From: Bacteroidota bacterium
Lineage (GTDB): Bacteria > Bacteroidota > Bacteroidia > Palsa-965
Reading direction: 5' to 3'
NCBI GenBank assembly: GCA_006218065.1
Contig: VBWE01000015.1
Location: 124,001-188,000 of the forward strand
Length of the DNA stretch: 64,000 nt
A program made the translations under genes and the position numbers. Below the pieces are notes generated by a model, which was not told where the DNA came from, did no database searches, and was given only the letters and a program-made list of their open reading frames with translations. Shown here in pieces: positions 26,978 to 36,458 of the stretch (within the stretch, counting starts at the first letter, position 1; each line of letters opens with the position of its first letter).

Positions 26978-27178
26978 ATGAGCACGGATGTACTGATTTT
27001 AAAAGAGCGGATTCTCAGCAAACTCGACCGCATCGAAGACAAAGAATATCTCCAGTCGCTGGATGCGATACTGGAATATGAAAATCATTCCGAAAGCCGC
27101 GGCGACCGCCCCACGCTGAGCGACGAAATGCATGCTGCCTGGCGCAGGTTCTGGCTGCGCACCTGGCATCGCACCTGA
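26978..27178 (+). CDS. Small hypothetical protein
   Basis: A 66-residue soluble, charged protein: MSTDVLILKERILSKLDRIEDKEYLQSLDAILE then a His/Arg/Trp-rich C-terminus (AAWRRFWLRTWHRT). Predicted mainly helical. The N-terminal half resembles short addiction-module-like proteins, but no toxin gene adjoins it. An A/T-rich stretch (TTTTATTTTTT) precedes the ATG. Function unknown. Confidence 0.5.
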   Translation: MSTDVLILKERILSKLDRIEDKEYLQSLDAILEYENHSESRGDRPTLSDEMHAAWRRFWLRTWHRT

Positions 27179-27196
27179 GTTTCCGAAAAAAAACTG

Positions 27197-27264
27197 CTGC
27201 AGATTGCGCTGATTCCCGCAGATTGTTTATTTAATTTATCTGCGAAAATCTGCGTAAGCTGCGG
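27197..27264. repeat. Imperfect inverted repeat built from CTGCGAAAATCTGCG-like words
   Basis: Arms 27197-27223 and 27238-27264 pair over 27 positions with 6 mismatches. Within each arm the word GCAGAT or ATCTGCG recurs. It fills the gap between two small genes. Confidence 0.55.
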
Positions 27265-27296
27265 CTTGTGCGTTTGAACGCAACGAAGTAACTTGC

Positions 27297-27692
27297 ATGA
27301 AAATAAATCCCATGCCCCGGATACTTTTTCTTTGTTGTGTTTTGTTGCTGCCTTTCGCAGGCAAAACGCAAACGGGTTTTTGCGGAATTCATTCGTCGAT
27401 AACTGTCAAATTAAAACTGCTAACTTCGACGGAGACTGTAAGTTTTGCGCAATCCCTGAAATCATGCGAGAAGGCTATGCAGCAAGGCTGTTTCCAATTT
27501 GAGGCAAAGCCTTCCGGCGTTTTCGAAATCATAGACGGGCCCGCACCGTATTTCAAAAAAAGCAAAGTGTTTATACAGTTTCCTTATGGCTGGCTTGTCG
27601 GGAAAACCGGCAGTGAATACGAACTCCGGGTGCGCATACTGCCAACAGGAACGCTTTTACAGGCAATGCCCTTGCTGGAAGTGGTGTATTGA
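27297..27692 (+). CDS. Exported hypothetical protein
   Basis: A 131-residue protein (117 if read from ATG 27312 minus the first residues) with a hydrophobic signal segment RILFLCCVLLLPFAGKTQ. The mature part has three cysteines in CGIHSS, SCEKAMQQGC and a beta-rich tail ending LLEVVY. No family recognised. More AT-rich than guaA downstream. Probably periplasmic. Confidence 0.55.
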   Translation: MKINPMPRILFLCCVLLLPFAGKTQTGFCGIHSSITVKLKLLTSTETVSFAQSLKSCEKAMQQGCFQFEAKPSGVFEIIDGPAPYFKKSKVFIQFPYGWLVGKTGSEYELRVRILPTGTLLQAMPLLEVVY

Positions 27693-27752
27693 ATCACCTA
27701 AGACCGTTTTCCAAACGATTGTTAACAAGCCGCAAACACTTACTAACAACCC

Positions 27753-27782
27753 TTTGCAGCATGACCGGCTTGTGTATCTTTG
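27753..27782 (+). promoter_or_regulatory. Promoter of guaA with both Bacteroidota elements
   Basis: TTTG at 27753-27756 and TATCTTTG at 27775-27782 are separated by 18 bp, a close match to the Bacteroidota consensus. The -7 box ends 3 bp before ATG 27786, so transcription should begin at or inside the start codon. Confidence 0.55.
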
Positions 27783-27785
27783 CGC

Positions 27786-29315
27786 ATGCATGAATCCATC
27801 CTGATCCTGGATTTCGGATCACAATACACGCAGCTCATTGCACGCCGCGTTCGCGAACTCAACGTTTACTGCGAAATTCACCCGTACAACCACGCGCCCG
27901 CACTGACCGCCTCTTTCAAAGGCGTCATTCTTTCCGGCAGTCCCGCTTCCGTGCGCGATCCGCAGGCCCCGAATCCCGATTTGAGTGCATACCGCGGCAA
28001 AGTTCCCGTACTCGGCGTTTGTTACGGCGCACAGCTTATGGCCCAGCAGAACGGGGGAGAAGTGCTTCCTTCCAAACACCGCGAATACGGCCGTGCAAAC
28101 CTGGATACGCTCAGCACGCACGACAGGCTTTTCAAAGGCATCACGCAGCATTCGCAGGTCTGGATGTCGCATGCCGATACCATTACACGCCTTCCCGAAA
28201 ATTTCGAAGTAGTGGCCAGCACCTCCGATGTGAAATTCGCAGGTTATCACATTACCGGGGAAGATACCTGGGGAATCCAGTTCCACCCGGAAGTTTATCA
28301 TTCCACAGAAGGAACGGCCCTGCTGAAAAATTTTGTAGCCGGAATCTGCGACTGCCGCCAGGACTGGACGCCGGCTTCGTTCGTGGAAGAAACCGTTGCA
28401 CAACTGAAAGCGCAACTGGGCGACGATAAAGTAGTGCTTGCGCTTTCCGGCGGCGTGGATTCGAGCGTGGCGGCTTTGCTGCTGAACAAAGCGATCGCGA
28501 AAAATCTCTACTGCATTTTCGTGGACAACGGTTTGCTGCGCAAAGATGAATTCACTTCGGTGCTCGATTCATACAAGCACATGGGCCTGAATGTAAAAGG
28601 CGTGGAAGCGCGCGACCTCTTCTACGGCGAACTGAAAGGCGTTACCGATCCCGAAGAAAAAAGAAAAATAATCGGCCGGCTTTTCATCGAAGTGTTCGAC
28701 GTGGAAGCACACAAAATCAAAGACGTAAAATGGCTGGGGCAGGGAACCATTTACCCTGACGTGATCGAATCGGTTTCCGTAAAAGGTCCTTCGGCCACCA
28801 TCAAAAGTCACCACAACGTAGGCGGCCTTCCCGAAAAAATGAACATGAAAGTGGTGGAACCGCTGCGCCTGCTTTTCAAGGATGAGGTCCGCCGCGTGGG
28901 CCGTGAACTCGGCCTCGAACCGAATATCCTCAACCGCCATCCTTTCCCCGGTCCCGGCCTGGGAATCCGGATACTGGGCGATGTGACAGCAGAAAAGGTA
29001 CGCGTTTTGCAAGAAGTAGATCATATCTTCATCGAGGGCCTGAAAAAAAGCGGGCTGTATAACGATGTATGGCAGGCCGCAGCTATTTTGCTGCCGGTGC
29101 AAAGCGTAGGCGTAATGGGCGATGAACGCACGTATGAAAACGCCGTTGCGCTGCGCGCCGTAACCAGCACCGACGGAATGACCGCCGACTGGTGTCACCT
29201 GCCTTACGAGTTTCTCGGTAAAGTATCGAACGAGATCATCAACAAAGTCAAAGGCATCAACCGCGTAGTGTACGATATCAGCTCAAAACCACCGGCTACC
29301 ATCGAATGGGAATAA
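27786..29315 (+). CDS. guaA: GMP synthase (glutamine-hydrolysing)
   Basis: A 509-residue enzyme converting XMP to GMP with glutamine and ATP. The class I glutamine amidotransferase domain (about 4-195) has the nucleophile C79 in GVCYGAQLM and the partner motif QFHPEVYHS. The ATP-pyrophosphatase domain (about 200-390) has the PP-loop [11 protein letters not shown]. The dimerisation domain ends KPPATIEWE, the classic terminus. Length is normal and all motifs are intact. ATG 27786 matches the expected N-terminus and sits directly behind a strong promoter. Confidence 0.98.
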   Translation: MHESILILDFGSQYTQLIARRVRELNVYCEIHPYNHAPALTASFKGVILSGSPASVRDPQAPNPDLSAYRGKVPVLGVCYGAQLMAQQNGGEVLPSKHREYGRANLDTLSTHDRLFKGITQHSQVWMSHADTITRLPENFEVVASTSDVKFAGYHITGEDTWGIQFHPEVYHSTEGTALLKNFVAGICDCRQDWTPASFVEETVAQLKAQLGDDKVVLALSGGVDSSVAALLLNKAIAKNLYCIFVDNGLLRKDEFTSVLDSYKHMGLNVKGVEARDLFYGELKGVTDPEEKRKIIGRLFIEVFDVEAHKIKDVKWLGQGTIYPDVIESVSVKGPSATIKSHHNVGGLPEKMNMKVVEPLRLLFKDEVRRVGRELGLEPNILNRHPFPGPGLGIRILGDVTAEKVRVLQEVDHIFIEGLKKSGLYNDVWQAAAILLPVQSVGVMGDERTYENAVALRAVTSTDGMTADWCHLPYEFLGKVSNEIINKVKGINRVVYDISSKPPATIEWE

Positions 29316-29326
29316 GCAGCAACGTC

Positions 29327-30946
29327 ATGACCAAACACATCCTCTCCATATTGCTTCTGGTTCTCGCCTTATCTGCAAGTCATTGCTCACTGGCGCAGGA
29401 CGGCATAAAGAAATCGACGAAAACGCAGGTCATCGAGGGGAAGAAATATTACATCCACAAAGTCGATAAAGGACAAACGTTATATGCCATTGCGAAAGCG
29501 TACGAGCTGACAGTAAACGATATCATCCTCGAAAATCCCGACGCGATCAACGGGATAAAACCCGGGCAGGAACTGAAAGTGCCTTTCGTAAAACCGGGTA
29601 CCAAACCGGTAACAACCAGCGGAGACACGGTTGTGTATTTCTGGCATAAAGTGGAGCAGGGACAAACGCTTTACACGCTTTCGAAAATTTACGCCGTGAA
29701 AGTGGAACAAATCGAAAAGCTGAATCCCGGGTCAGCACAGGGTTTGAAGGCCGGCCAGCAGATTAAAATTCCCGGTGTGAAGAAAATGGTCACGACAGTT
29801 CCCGTTTTTCTCGACTCGAATAAAGTGCCGAAAGACACGTTTCCGTTTAAAGAAATCAAAAAGGAACTGTACCATGTGGCGCTTTTCATGCCGCTGAATT
29901 ACTGGAAAACGGACGAGATCAACGTGGATAAAATTCTGCAGAACCAGCAGGTCTTTCCTCCGCGCACAGAACTCGCGCTCCAGTTTTATGAGGGCCTCAC
30001 GCTTGCGATCGACTCGCTGCAGAAACGCGGATTGAAAATCAAACTGCATGTATACGACAGCGACGAAAACGATTCTACTGCCATACTCACTACGCTGAAA
30101 AAACCGGAAATGGAAAAAATGGATTTGTTCATCGGTCCCTTTTATCCCGGCCCTTTCGCGCACGTAGCAAAATACGCCGCATCGAAAAACGTTTGCGCCG
30201 TTTCCCCGGTTTCCCAGGCGAACCGCGTTTTGTTTTCCAATCCCACCGCTGCAAAAACCACACCCGCCGTTTCCACGCAGATGGAATTTCTCGCAAATCA
30301 CGTGAACACTGCGCACAAGACGAAAAAAGTAGTCGTAATCTCGAGCGGAAGTCCGAAAGAACAGTTTTTCATCAACTCGTTCAAGAAATCGTTCGATACG
30401 CTTCGCCATGCGCGGGGAAATGATACCGTAACCGTGATCCGCGGAATGGCCGGTTTGTCGCCGCTGCTCAGCCCGGACACTACTATCCTGATCATTCCTT
30501 CGAACAGCCAGGCTTTTGTTACCGACCTGATGCGCGGGCTGAATGAAGTAGCCGAAAAGCATAAGCTCATCGTTTACGGCGCTCCGGGCTGGATCAATTA
30601 CGATAACCTGGATTACGAATACCTGCAGGCCGTACAACTCCATTTTCCTTCGCCGTATTTCATCGATTACGAAGATTCGCTGACAAAAATTTTTACCCGG
30701 AAATATGCTGCCGCTTACAAAGGCGATGCGAACATGTATGTTTTCATGGGCTATGATATCGGCATGTATTACCTGGATGCCCTGTATCGTTTGGGTACTG
30801 GTTTTCATGCACGTATGCCCGAGCTTCGATATACCGGCCTGCAGCAGAAATTCGAGTTTGTAAAAACCGATAACGGAAGCGGCTACGAAAACCGCGCCGT
30901 GAACCTGGTCAGGATGATCGACTACAAACTCGTGAAAAGAAACTGA
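29327..30946 (+). CDS. Exported LysM protein with periplasmic-binding-protein-like domain
   Basis: A 539-residue protein with a signal peptide ending SHCSLAQ (start ATG 29327). Two LysM motifs (about 40-90 and 112-155: KVDKGQTLYAIAKAYELTVNDIILENP and KVEQGQTLYTLSKIYAVKVEQIEKLNP) bind peptidoglycan. Residues ~185-535 resemble a type 1 periplasmic-binding fold (YHVALFMPLNYW, FYEGLTLAIDSLQKRGLKIKLHVYDSD, FIGPFYPGPF, SPVSQANRV). This combination is frequent in Bacteroidota. Ligand unknown. It is 11 bp after guaA and 1 bp before hemF, so the three are likely an operon. Confidence 0.87.
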   Translation: MTKHILSILLLVLALSASHCSLAQDGIKKSTKTQVIEGKKYYIHKVDKGQTLYAIAKAYELTVNDIILENPDAINGIKPGQELKVPFVKPGTKPVTTSGDTVVYFWHKVEQGQTLYTLSKIYAVKVEQIEKLNPGSAQGLKAGQQIKIPGVKKMVTTVPVFLDSNKVPKDTFPFKEIKKELYHVALFMPLNYWKTDEINVDKILQNQQVFPPRTELALQFYEGLTLAIDSLQKRGLKIKLHVYDSDENDSTAILTTLKKPEMEKMDLFIGPFYPGPFAHVAKYAASKNVCAVSPVSQANRVLFSNPTAAKTTPAVSTQMEFLANHVNTAHKTKKVVVISSGSPKEQFFINSFKKSFDTLRHARGNDTVTVIRGMAGLSPLLSPDTTILIIPSNSQAFVTDLMRGLNEVAEKHKLIVYGAPGWINYDNLDYEYLQAVQLHFPSPYFIDYEDSLTKIFTRKYAAAYKGDANMYVFMGYDIGMYYLDALYRLGTGFHARMPELRYTGLQQKFEFVKTDNGSGYENRAVNLVRMIDYKLVKRN

Positions 30947-30947
30947 A

Positions 30948-31847
30948 ATGCCCACGAAAGAGACGATCGCCGGAAGGCTTCGCCAGTTACAGGATTCCAT
31001 TTGTGATGCGCTCACGCAAGCCGACGGTAAAGGAAAATTCGAGGAAGACAACTGGGAACGGCCCGGGGGCGGGGGCGGGCGGACGCGCATCATGCAGCAC
31101 GGCCGGGTCATCGAAAAAGGCGGCGTCAATTTTTCCGCAGTCAGCGGCGAACTTCCCGAAAACATCCGCGCAGCTTTAAAAGTCAGTGAAAGCGAATTCT
31201 TCGCCACCGGCGTTTCCATCGTCATTCATCCCGAAAGCCCGATGGTTCCGATCATCCACATGAACGTGCGGTATTTTGAACTAAACGACGGAACTAAACA
31301 AACCTGGTGGTTCGGTGGCGGAATCGATCTTACGCCGCATTACATCGTGGAAGAAGACGCCCGTTTTTTCCACCGGGAAATCAAAAAAGTCTGCGATCTT
31401 TTTTCCCCTGATTTTTACCCGGTGCATAAAAAATGGGCCGACGATTATTTCTTTATAAAGCACCGCGGCGAAAACAGGGGTATTGGCGGTATTTTCTTCG
31501 ATCGTTTGTCAGGTAGTGACGATCAAAAGCAATTTTACTTCGACTATATTATAAAGACAGGCGAAGCATTTGCCCCGGTTTATACCCGGCTGATGTTGAA
31601 AAACGCGGACCTTCCTTACAGCGAAAAAGAAAAGCAATGGCAATTCCTCCGCAGGGGCCGTTACGTGGAGTTCAACCTGGTTTATGATAAGGGTACTAAA
31701 TTCGGTTTAGATACCAACGGCCGCATCGAATCCATCCTGATGAGCCTCCCGGAGCACGCGGGCTGGCAGTATAACTACAAAGCAGCCCCGGGAAGCCCCG
31801 AAGAAAAAACCCTGGAATACCTCAAAAAGGCGGTTGATTGGGTTTAG
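30948..31847 (+). CDS. hemF: Oxygen-dependent coproporphyrinogen III oxidase
   Basis: A 299-residue enzyme that decarboxylates coproporphyrinogen III to protoporphyrinogen IX in heme synthesis, using oxygen. Signature segments: ERPGGGGGRTRIMQHGRVIE, NFSAVSGELPE, WWFGGGIDLTPHY, RGENRGIGGIFFDRL and RRGRYVEFNLVYDKGTKFGL, ending in the usual LKKAVDWV. Length is normal. Presence implies aerobic or facultative life. The start lies 1 bp after the LysM gene. Confidence 0.97.
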   Translation: MPTKETIAGRLRQLQDSICDALTQADGKGKFEEDNWERPGGGGGRTRIMQHGRVIEKGGVNFSAVSGELPENIRAALKVSESEFFATGVSIVIHPESPMVPIIHMNVRYFELNDGTKQTWWFGGGIDLTPHYIVEEDARFFHREIKKVCDLFSPDFYPVHKKWADDYFFIKHRGENRGIGGIFFDRLSGSDDQKQFYFDYIIKTGEAFAPVYTRLMLKNADLPYSEKEKQWQFLRRGRYVEFNLVYDKGTKFGLDTNGRIESILMSLPEHAGWQYNYKAAPGSPEEKTLEYLKKAVDWV

Positions 31848-31986
31848 AAACATAATTTACGGTCAATCAGCCAATTAGCCAGATATCCTGTTAATAACTT
31901 TGTTTTGGATTTTTAGGTCAAAAACTTGACTGGTAACTACTTGTGTAATATATTGCGGACGCTTGGCAAAGCACTGAATTCAAAAC

Positions 31987-34900
31987 ATGTTAAAGATGAT
32001 CATGAAGAAACGTTACCTGTCTTCAGTTTCCCGCAGGATGATCGTTGGAGCTTTCGCATTTTCGCTGCTCTCATCCGTTGCTGTTGCGCAGGATCCCAAC
32101 TCGTTTGATTTAATCAAAACAGAGGATTCGCTTGCAGGCTTTAATGCCGACAAAGTGATGAACACGCTCATGGCGAAACAACTCGAGCCATGGGAAGTAA
32201 AACTTGCGATGGAGAAAGCGAAAAGACGCTACATCAACCGCAAGTACAACATCGCGCAAAACCACACGCCATACACACCTCCGCCGACCCCGCAGGCTCC
32301 GTGCACCAACATGGACTTTGAAACGGGAAACTTTACCGGCTGGTCGGGCTGGATCGGGGATAACAGCCTCAGTTCTTCCGGGCCTTTGCAGAACCTGGTG
32401 TCCGGCATCTTCTCTACAGGGATGAACGCCTTGCTGAGCGATGCCAATGCACGTCACACCATCATGTCTGTTGCAGGCGGTAACGATCCCTGCGGCGGAT
32501 TCCCGGTTGTTGCGCCCGGCGGAAACTATTCCGTGCGTCTCGGCGGAACAACGGCAAACTACCAGGGCGAAATTCTCGAACAAACATTTACCGTTGCTCC
32601 CGGCAATACGAGCTTCACCTACCAGTACGCCGTAGTGCTCAACGATGGCGGCCACTCTGCCGGTGAACAGCCCTACTTCAAAATTGAAATGATCGACCAG
32701 TCCGGCGGTTTGATTCCCTGTTCCCAGTATTACGTGGAAGCCAGCGGATCCATTCCCGGGTTCCAAACCTGCGGTGTCGGTACTTCCTACAAGCCGTGGA
32801 CAACGGTAAACATCAACCTGGCGACTTACGTTGCACAGAACGTAACTATCCGCTTTACCGCTGCAGGATGTATCTATGCCGGTCACTACGGTTATGCGTA
32901 CATCGATGCGTCCTGCCTGCCTTACCAGATTTCCCAGAACGATTCACTTTGCGCCGGCAGCAGCATCAACATTAGTGCGCCGGTGGGTGCGCAGAGTTAT
33001 TCCTGGGCGCCAACGGGACAAACCAGCCAGACCATCAACGTAACAACACCCGGAACGTACAGTGTAACGATGACTTCCGTTACCGGCTGTACGACCATGC
33101 TCACGCACGTGGTGGCACAGTATCCGCAACCAACAGCGACGTTCACCTATAACAGCCCGAACTGTACAACGCTCGTCAACTTTACGAATACGTCCACATG
33201 TACGAATAACGGGGCGATGACATACACCTGGGACTTCGGGGACGGTAGTCCAACGAGTAACCTGCAAAGTCCGTCGCACAATTATCCGGCAGGCACATTC
33301 ACGGTAACATTAATAGCAACGGGTGTGAACGGCGGATGCGCCGACACGATTACAGCAATAGTCAATCCTGCGAACGGAGGCCAGGCTGCGTTCTCCAATA
33401 CGAGCGAATGCCTCAACAATCCAACTCAGTTTACCGATCTGTCTGTCGGGTCGACCGGCTGGAGCTGGGATTTCGGGGAACCTTCATCCGGGGGCAATAA
33501 TGTTTCTTCGCTTCAGAATCCATCACATACCTATGGAGCGCCCGGAACCTACACGGTAACGCTGACCGCAACTACTTTACCATGTCCGTCAGTCGTTACA
33601 CAGATAATCACGGTGTATCCCTTGCCAACCGCGGCGTTCACCTATGGCGGTTCATGTACGAGTCTCACGGTGAACTTCACGGATAATTCCACTGTAACCA
33701 ACCCGAATACCATTACGGGCTGGAACTGGAACTTCGGAGATCCTGCTTCGGGTGCAAACAATATCTCGAACCTGCAGAATCCGCCGCATACGTTTTCGGC
33801 CGCAGGAAACTACACCGTAATTCTCACCGTTACCACCAGCGACGGTTGCCAGAGCACGATAAACCTGCCCATATCGGTAGGTGCACCGCCAACCGCACTT
33901 TTTGCAACGACACCGGTTTGTACCAATACGCCGATGCAGTTTACCGATCAGTCCACAGGCGCTTCGCAGTATTTCTGGGACTTCGGTACGATCGCGACAA
34001 ACGACACATCAAACCTGCAGAATCCGAGCTACACCTTTACTCAAAGCGGAACATTTACCGTAACGCTTATTGCTTCGGCAGGTTCTGGTTGTTCGGATAC
34101 CGCAACGCTCCAGGTAACGGTGAATCCCGGGCCTGCCCCGGCATTTGCTGCGCCCGCAGTCTGCGAAACATCCACAACAAGTTTCACTGATCAGTCGGTT
34201 GTATCCAGCGGAACAATCACGAACTGGTCCTGGGATTTTGGTGTAACGTCGCAAACCGGCGATACATCGAACCTGCAGAACCCAACCTTCGTTTACCCGA
34301 CAGCGGGCACGTACACGGTAACGCTTACCGTTACGTCGAACAACGGCTGTCAGACAACCATGACGCAGGTAGTGAACGTTAACCCGCTGCCCACGGCCCA
34401 GTTTACAAACAGCCCGGCATGCAGCGGCGCACCGATGAACTTTACCGACCAGTCTCTTGTTACCAGCGGAAACGTAACCACCTGGGCATGGGATTTCGGC
34501 GACGGTTCCCCGGTAAACAATACGCAGAATCCTTCGCATAACTACGGTACTTCCAGCTCGACATACACGGTAACACTGATTGTCGGTACAAGCAACGGAT
34601 GTACGGACACCATCGCGCAGACCATCACACTGAACCCGATACCCGTTGCGCTTTTCGTAGCGGATACCACGCAGGGATGCGCGCCGCTGTGCATCAACTT
34701 TACCGACCAGAGCAGCGTAACGCCCGGCAGCATTACCGGCTGGACCTGGGATTTCGGCGACGGTTCGGTACCGAACTTCACGCAAAATCCGCAGCACTGC
34801 TATCTCGCTCCCGGAACGTATGACGTTACGCTGACCGCGACAACCAACCAGGGTTGTGTGGCCACGCTGAACATTCCGGCCTATATTACAGCTCATCCGT

Positions 34901-35436
34901 CGCCGGTAGCCAGCTTCTCGGCAACGCCGCAAACAACGACGATCCTGAACACGACCGTAAGCTTCACCGATTTGTCCAGCGGCAGCCCGATTTCGTGGTC
35001 CTGGGATTTCGGAGATTTTGCTACGGACAACGTGCAGAACCCGGTACATACGTACAACCCGGATCTGTCGTACAGCTACGATGTAACGCTTTCGATCGTG
35101 AACCAGTACGGCTGCGTGGACGATACCACGATTACTATTCTCGTGGAGCCCGAATTCACGTTCTACATTCCGAATGCGTTCACGCCGAACGGTGACGGTA
35201 AAAACGACGTGTTCTTCGGTACTGGTATAGGCATTGATAAATACGACATCTGGATATTCGACCGCTGGGGCAATATGATTTTCCACGGCGACGACCTTGC
35301 CGATACCTGGGATGGTAAAGTACAGGGCAAGAGCCAGCAGATCTGCCAGGAAGATGTATATGTCTGGAAAGTAATCCTGACCGATGTCTTTGCGAAAAAA
35401 CATAAATACATCGGCCACGTTTCGCTGATCAGGTAA
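31987..35436 (+). CDS. Large PKD-repeat adhesin with gliding-motility-type (type B) T9SS C-terminus
   Basis: A 1149-residue exported protein (signal peptide ending LLSSVAVAQ; ATGs at 31996 and 32002 are also possible). After a ~110-residue linker comes a lectin/jelly-roll-like module (about 110-310, DFETGNFTGWSGW). Eight PKD domains follow, marked by WDFGDGSP-type cores, and a CHU_C/gliding-motility C-terminal domain: FYIPNAFTPNGDGKNDVF, IFDRWGNMIF, DTWDGKVQGK, YIGHVSLIR. This is a typical T9SS-exported surface adhesin of gliding Bacteroidota. A TAACTTTG box lies at 31895-31902. A terminator follows. Confidence 0.92.
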   Translation: MLKMIMKKRYLSSVSRRMIVGAFAFSLLSSVAVAQDPNSFDLIKTEDSLAGFNADKVMNTLMAKQLEPWEVKLAMEKAKRRYINRKYNIAQNHTPYTPPPTPQAPCTNMDFETGNFTGWSGWIGDNSLSSSGPLQNLVSGIFSTGMNALLSDANARHTIMSVAGGNDPCGGFPVVAPGGNYSVRLGGTTANYQGEILEQTFTVAPGNTSFTYQYAVVLNDGGHSAGEQPYFKIEMIDQSGGLIPCSQYYVEASGSIPGFQTCGVGTSYKPWTTVNINLATYVAQNVTIRFTAAGCIYAGHYGYAYIDASCLPYQISQNDSLCAGSSINISAPVGAQSYSWAPTGQTSQTINVTTPGTYSVTMTSVTGCTTMLTHVVAQYPQPTATFTYNSPNCTTLVNFTNTSTCTNNGAMTYTWDFGDGSPTSNLQSPSHNYPAGTFTVTLIATGVNGGCADTITAIVNPANGGQAAFSNTSECLNNPTQFTDLSVGSTGWSWDFGEPSSGGNNVSSLQNPSHTYGAPGTYTVTLTATTLPCPSVVTQIITVYPLPTAAFTYGGSCTSLTVNFTDNSTVTNPNTITGWNWNFGDPASGANNISNLQNPPHTFSAAGNYTVILTVTTSDGCQSTINLPISVGAPPTALFATTPVCTNTPMQFTDQSTGASQYFWDFGTIATNDTSNLQNPSYTFTQSGTFTVTLIASAGSGCSDTATLQVTVNPGPAPAFAAPAVCETSTTSFTDQSVVSSGTITNWSWDFGVTSQTGDTSNLQNPTFVYPTAGTYTVTLTVTSNNGCQTTMTQVVNVNPLPTAQFTNSPACSGAPMNFTDQSLVTSGNVTTWAWDFGDGSPVNNTQNPSHNYGTSSSTYTVTLIVGTSNGCTDTIAQTITLNPIPVALFVADTTQGCAPLCINFTDQSSVTPGSITGWTWDFGDGSVPNFTQNPQHCYLAPGTYDVTLTATTNQGCVATLNIPAYITAHPSPVASFSATPQTTTILNTTVSFTDLSSGSPISWSWDFGDFATDNVQNPVHTYNPDLSYSYDVTLSIVNQYGCVDDTTITILVEPEFTFYIPNAFTPNGDGKNDVFFGTGIGIDKYDIWIFDRWGNMIFHGDDLADTWDGKVQGKSQQICQEDVYVWKVILTDVFAKKHKYIGHVSLIR

Positions 35437-35457
35437 TTTCAAAAAATAAGTTTCATA

Positions 35458-35488
35458 AAAGAAGCAGGTCATTACGGCCTGCTTCTTT
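35458..35488 (+). terminator. Intrinsic terminator after the PKD adhesin
   Basis: Arms AAAGAAGCAGG (35458-35468) and CCTGCTTCTTT (35478-35488), 11 bp perfect, then TATTTTG. It closes the adhesin transcript just before aat. Confidence 0.75.
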
Positions 35489-35502
35489 ATTTTGTGCCCG
35501 TT

Positions 35503-36177
35503 ATGTTCTGGCTCGATGAAGAATTGATTTTCTTTCCTCCGCAGGGATTGGCGGATAAAGACGGTTTCCTGGCCGTTGGCGGTGATCTATCTGTCCGCAG
35601 GCTCCTGCTTGCTTACCGGAGCGGTATTTTTCCCTGGTATGATGAACCTGATCCGATCATGTGGTTTTGTCCTTCGCCGCGATTTGTGCTTTTCCCGGGC
35701 AGGCTGAAAATTTCTTCGAGCATGAAAAAAGTGATCCGTAGCGGAGTATTTGAAATCACGTTCAGCGAAGCATTCGGCGAAGTGATGGAAGCTTGCGGAC
35801 GTATTCCCCGTCCCGGGCAAACCGGTACCTGGATCGGACCGGAAATGCTGGCCGCTTATAAGGAAATGCACCGGCTGGGTTTCGCCTGGAGCGCGGAAGC
35901 CTGGCGGGATGGAAAACTTGCGGGCGGAGTTTACGGTGTAAAACTGGGGAATTGTTTTTTCGGGGAATCCATGTTCAGCCGCGAAAGCAATGCGTCGAAA
36001 ACCGCGTTCATTTTTTTGGTTGAAAAACTGAAAGCGGAAGGATGCGTGGTGATCGACTGCCAGGTTCAGACGAAGCACCTGCAATCGCTGGGCGGAGAAT
36101 TTATTCCCCTGCCGGATTTTCTCGCTCTGCTGGATAAAAATATTCCGCCGCTTGAGTTGTTATACAAAGGACTGTAA
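35503..36177 (+). CDS. aat: Leucyl/phenylalanyl-tRNA--protein transferase
   Basis: A 224-residue enzyme that adds Leu or Phe to N-terminal Lys/Arg of proteins, marking them for ClpAP under the N-degron rule. Motifs: FPPQGLADKDGFLAVGGDLSVRRLLLAYRSGIFPWY, IMWFCPSPRFVLFP, GTWIGPEMLAAYKEMHRLGFAWSAE and GGVYGVKLGNCFFGESMFS, all expected. A GTG three codons upstream (35494) is an alternative start. The stop codon's last base belongs to an adjoining palindromic element; without it the frame would run about five residues further. Confidence 0.96.
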   Translation: MFWLDEELIFFPPQGLADKDGFLAVGGDLSVRRLLLAYRSGIFPWYDEPDPIMWFCPSPRFVLFPGRLKISSSMKKVIRSGVFEITFSEAFGEVMEACGRIPRPGQTGTWIGPEMLAAYKEMHRLGFAWSAEAWRDGKLAGGVYGVKLGNCFFGESMFSRESNASKTAFIFLVEKLKAEGCVVIDCQVQTKHLQSLGGEFIPLPDFLALLDKNIPPLELLYKGL

Positions 36178-36415
36178 CCCGTTTAAAACTCCTCCCCGGA
36201 ACCGTTTTACATGAAAACTGTTGCTATACGTCGGAGTAGATCCAGTCGGCAGCAGCAGTGGCGGTAGCAGTCGATGTTGTTCGCTTCGCATGTATACCGA
36301 ATCTTCCAGGAGCATTGCTGTAATGCAAATACTGCCACTGCCACTGAAAAGAAAGCTATTCCGACGTATTAAAAACTTCGCTGTAAAACAGTCTCCGGAG
36401 GAATTTTAAACAGGC
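36177..36415. mobile_element. MITE-like near-palindromic element flanked by TA
   Basis: The two halves are inverted copies of each other: GTTTAAAACTCCTCC (36181-36195) pairs with GGAGGAATTTTAAAC (36398-36412), the inner CGTTTTAC and GTAAAAC pair, then ATACGTCGGAGTAG (36225-36238) with CTATTCCGACGTAT (36356-36369), and CAGTGGCGGTA (36256-36266) with TACTGCCACTG (36330-36340). The arms extend roughly 95 bp each. TA dinucleotides flank both ends (36175-36176 and 36416-36417), matching the target choice of Tc1/mariner/IS630-type transposases. It has no coding capacity, so any mobility would be by a transposase elsewhere. Confidence 0.65.
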
Positions 36416-36430
36416 TATTACTTTGTTTCC

Positions 36431-36438
36431 TAATTTTG
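36431..36438 (+). promoter_or_regulatory. Candidate -7 box of dapA
   Basis: TAATTTTG, exact TAnnTTTG, ends 20 bp before ATG 36459. The expected -33 region falls inside the end of the palindromic element, so the element may supply part of this promoter. Confidence 0.45.
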
Positions 36439-36458
36439 TCCGCTCATCCATAAACAAT

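Noticed and set aside
29732-31225. A 497-codon open frame on the minus strand opposite the LysM gene and hemF
   Set aside because: Overlaps two well-supported genes; no recognisable motif.
31999-35200. Direct repeats in the PKD adhesin gene, considered as CRISPR-like
   Set aside because: They are diverged in-frame protein domain repeats of ~85 codons, not identical 20-40 bp repeats with spacers.
34009-35472. A 487-codon open frame on the minus strand opposite the PKD adhesin
   Set aside because: Repetitive Cys/Arg-rich sequence mirroring PKD repeats; no start context or family.
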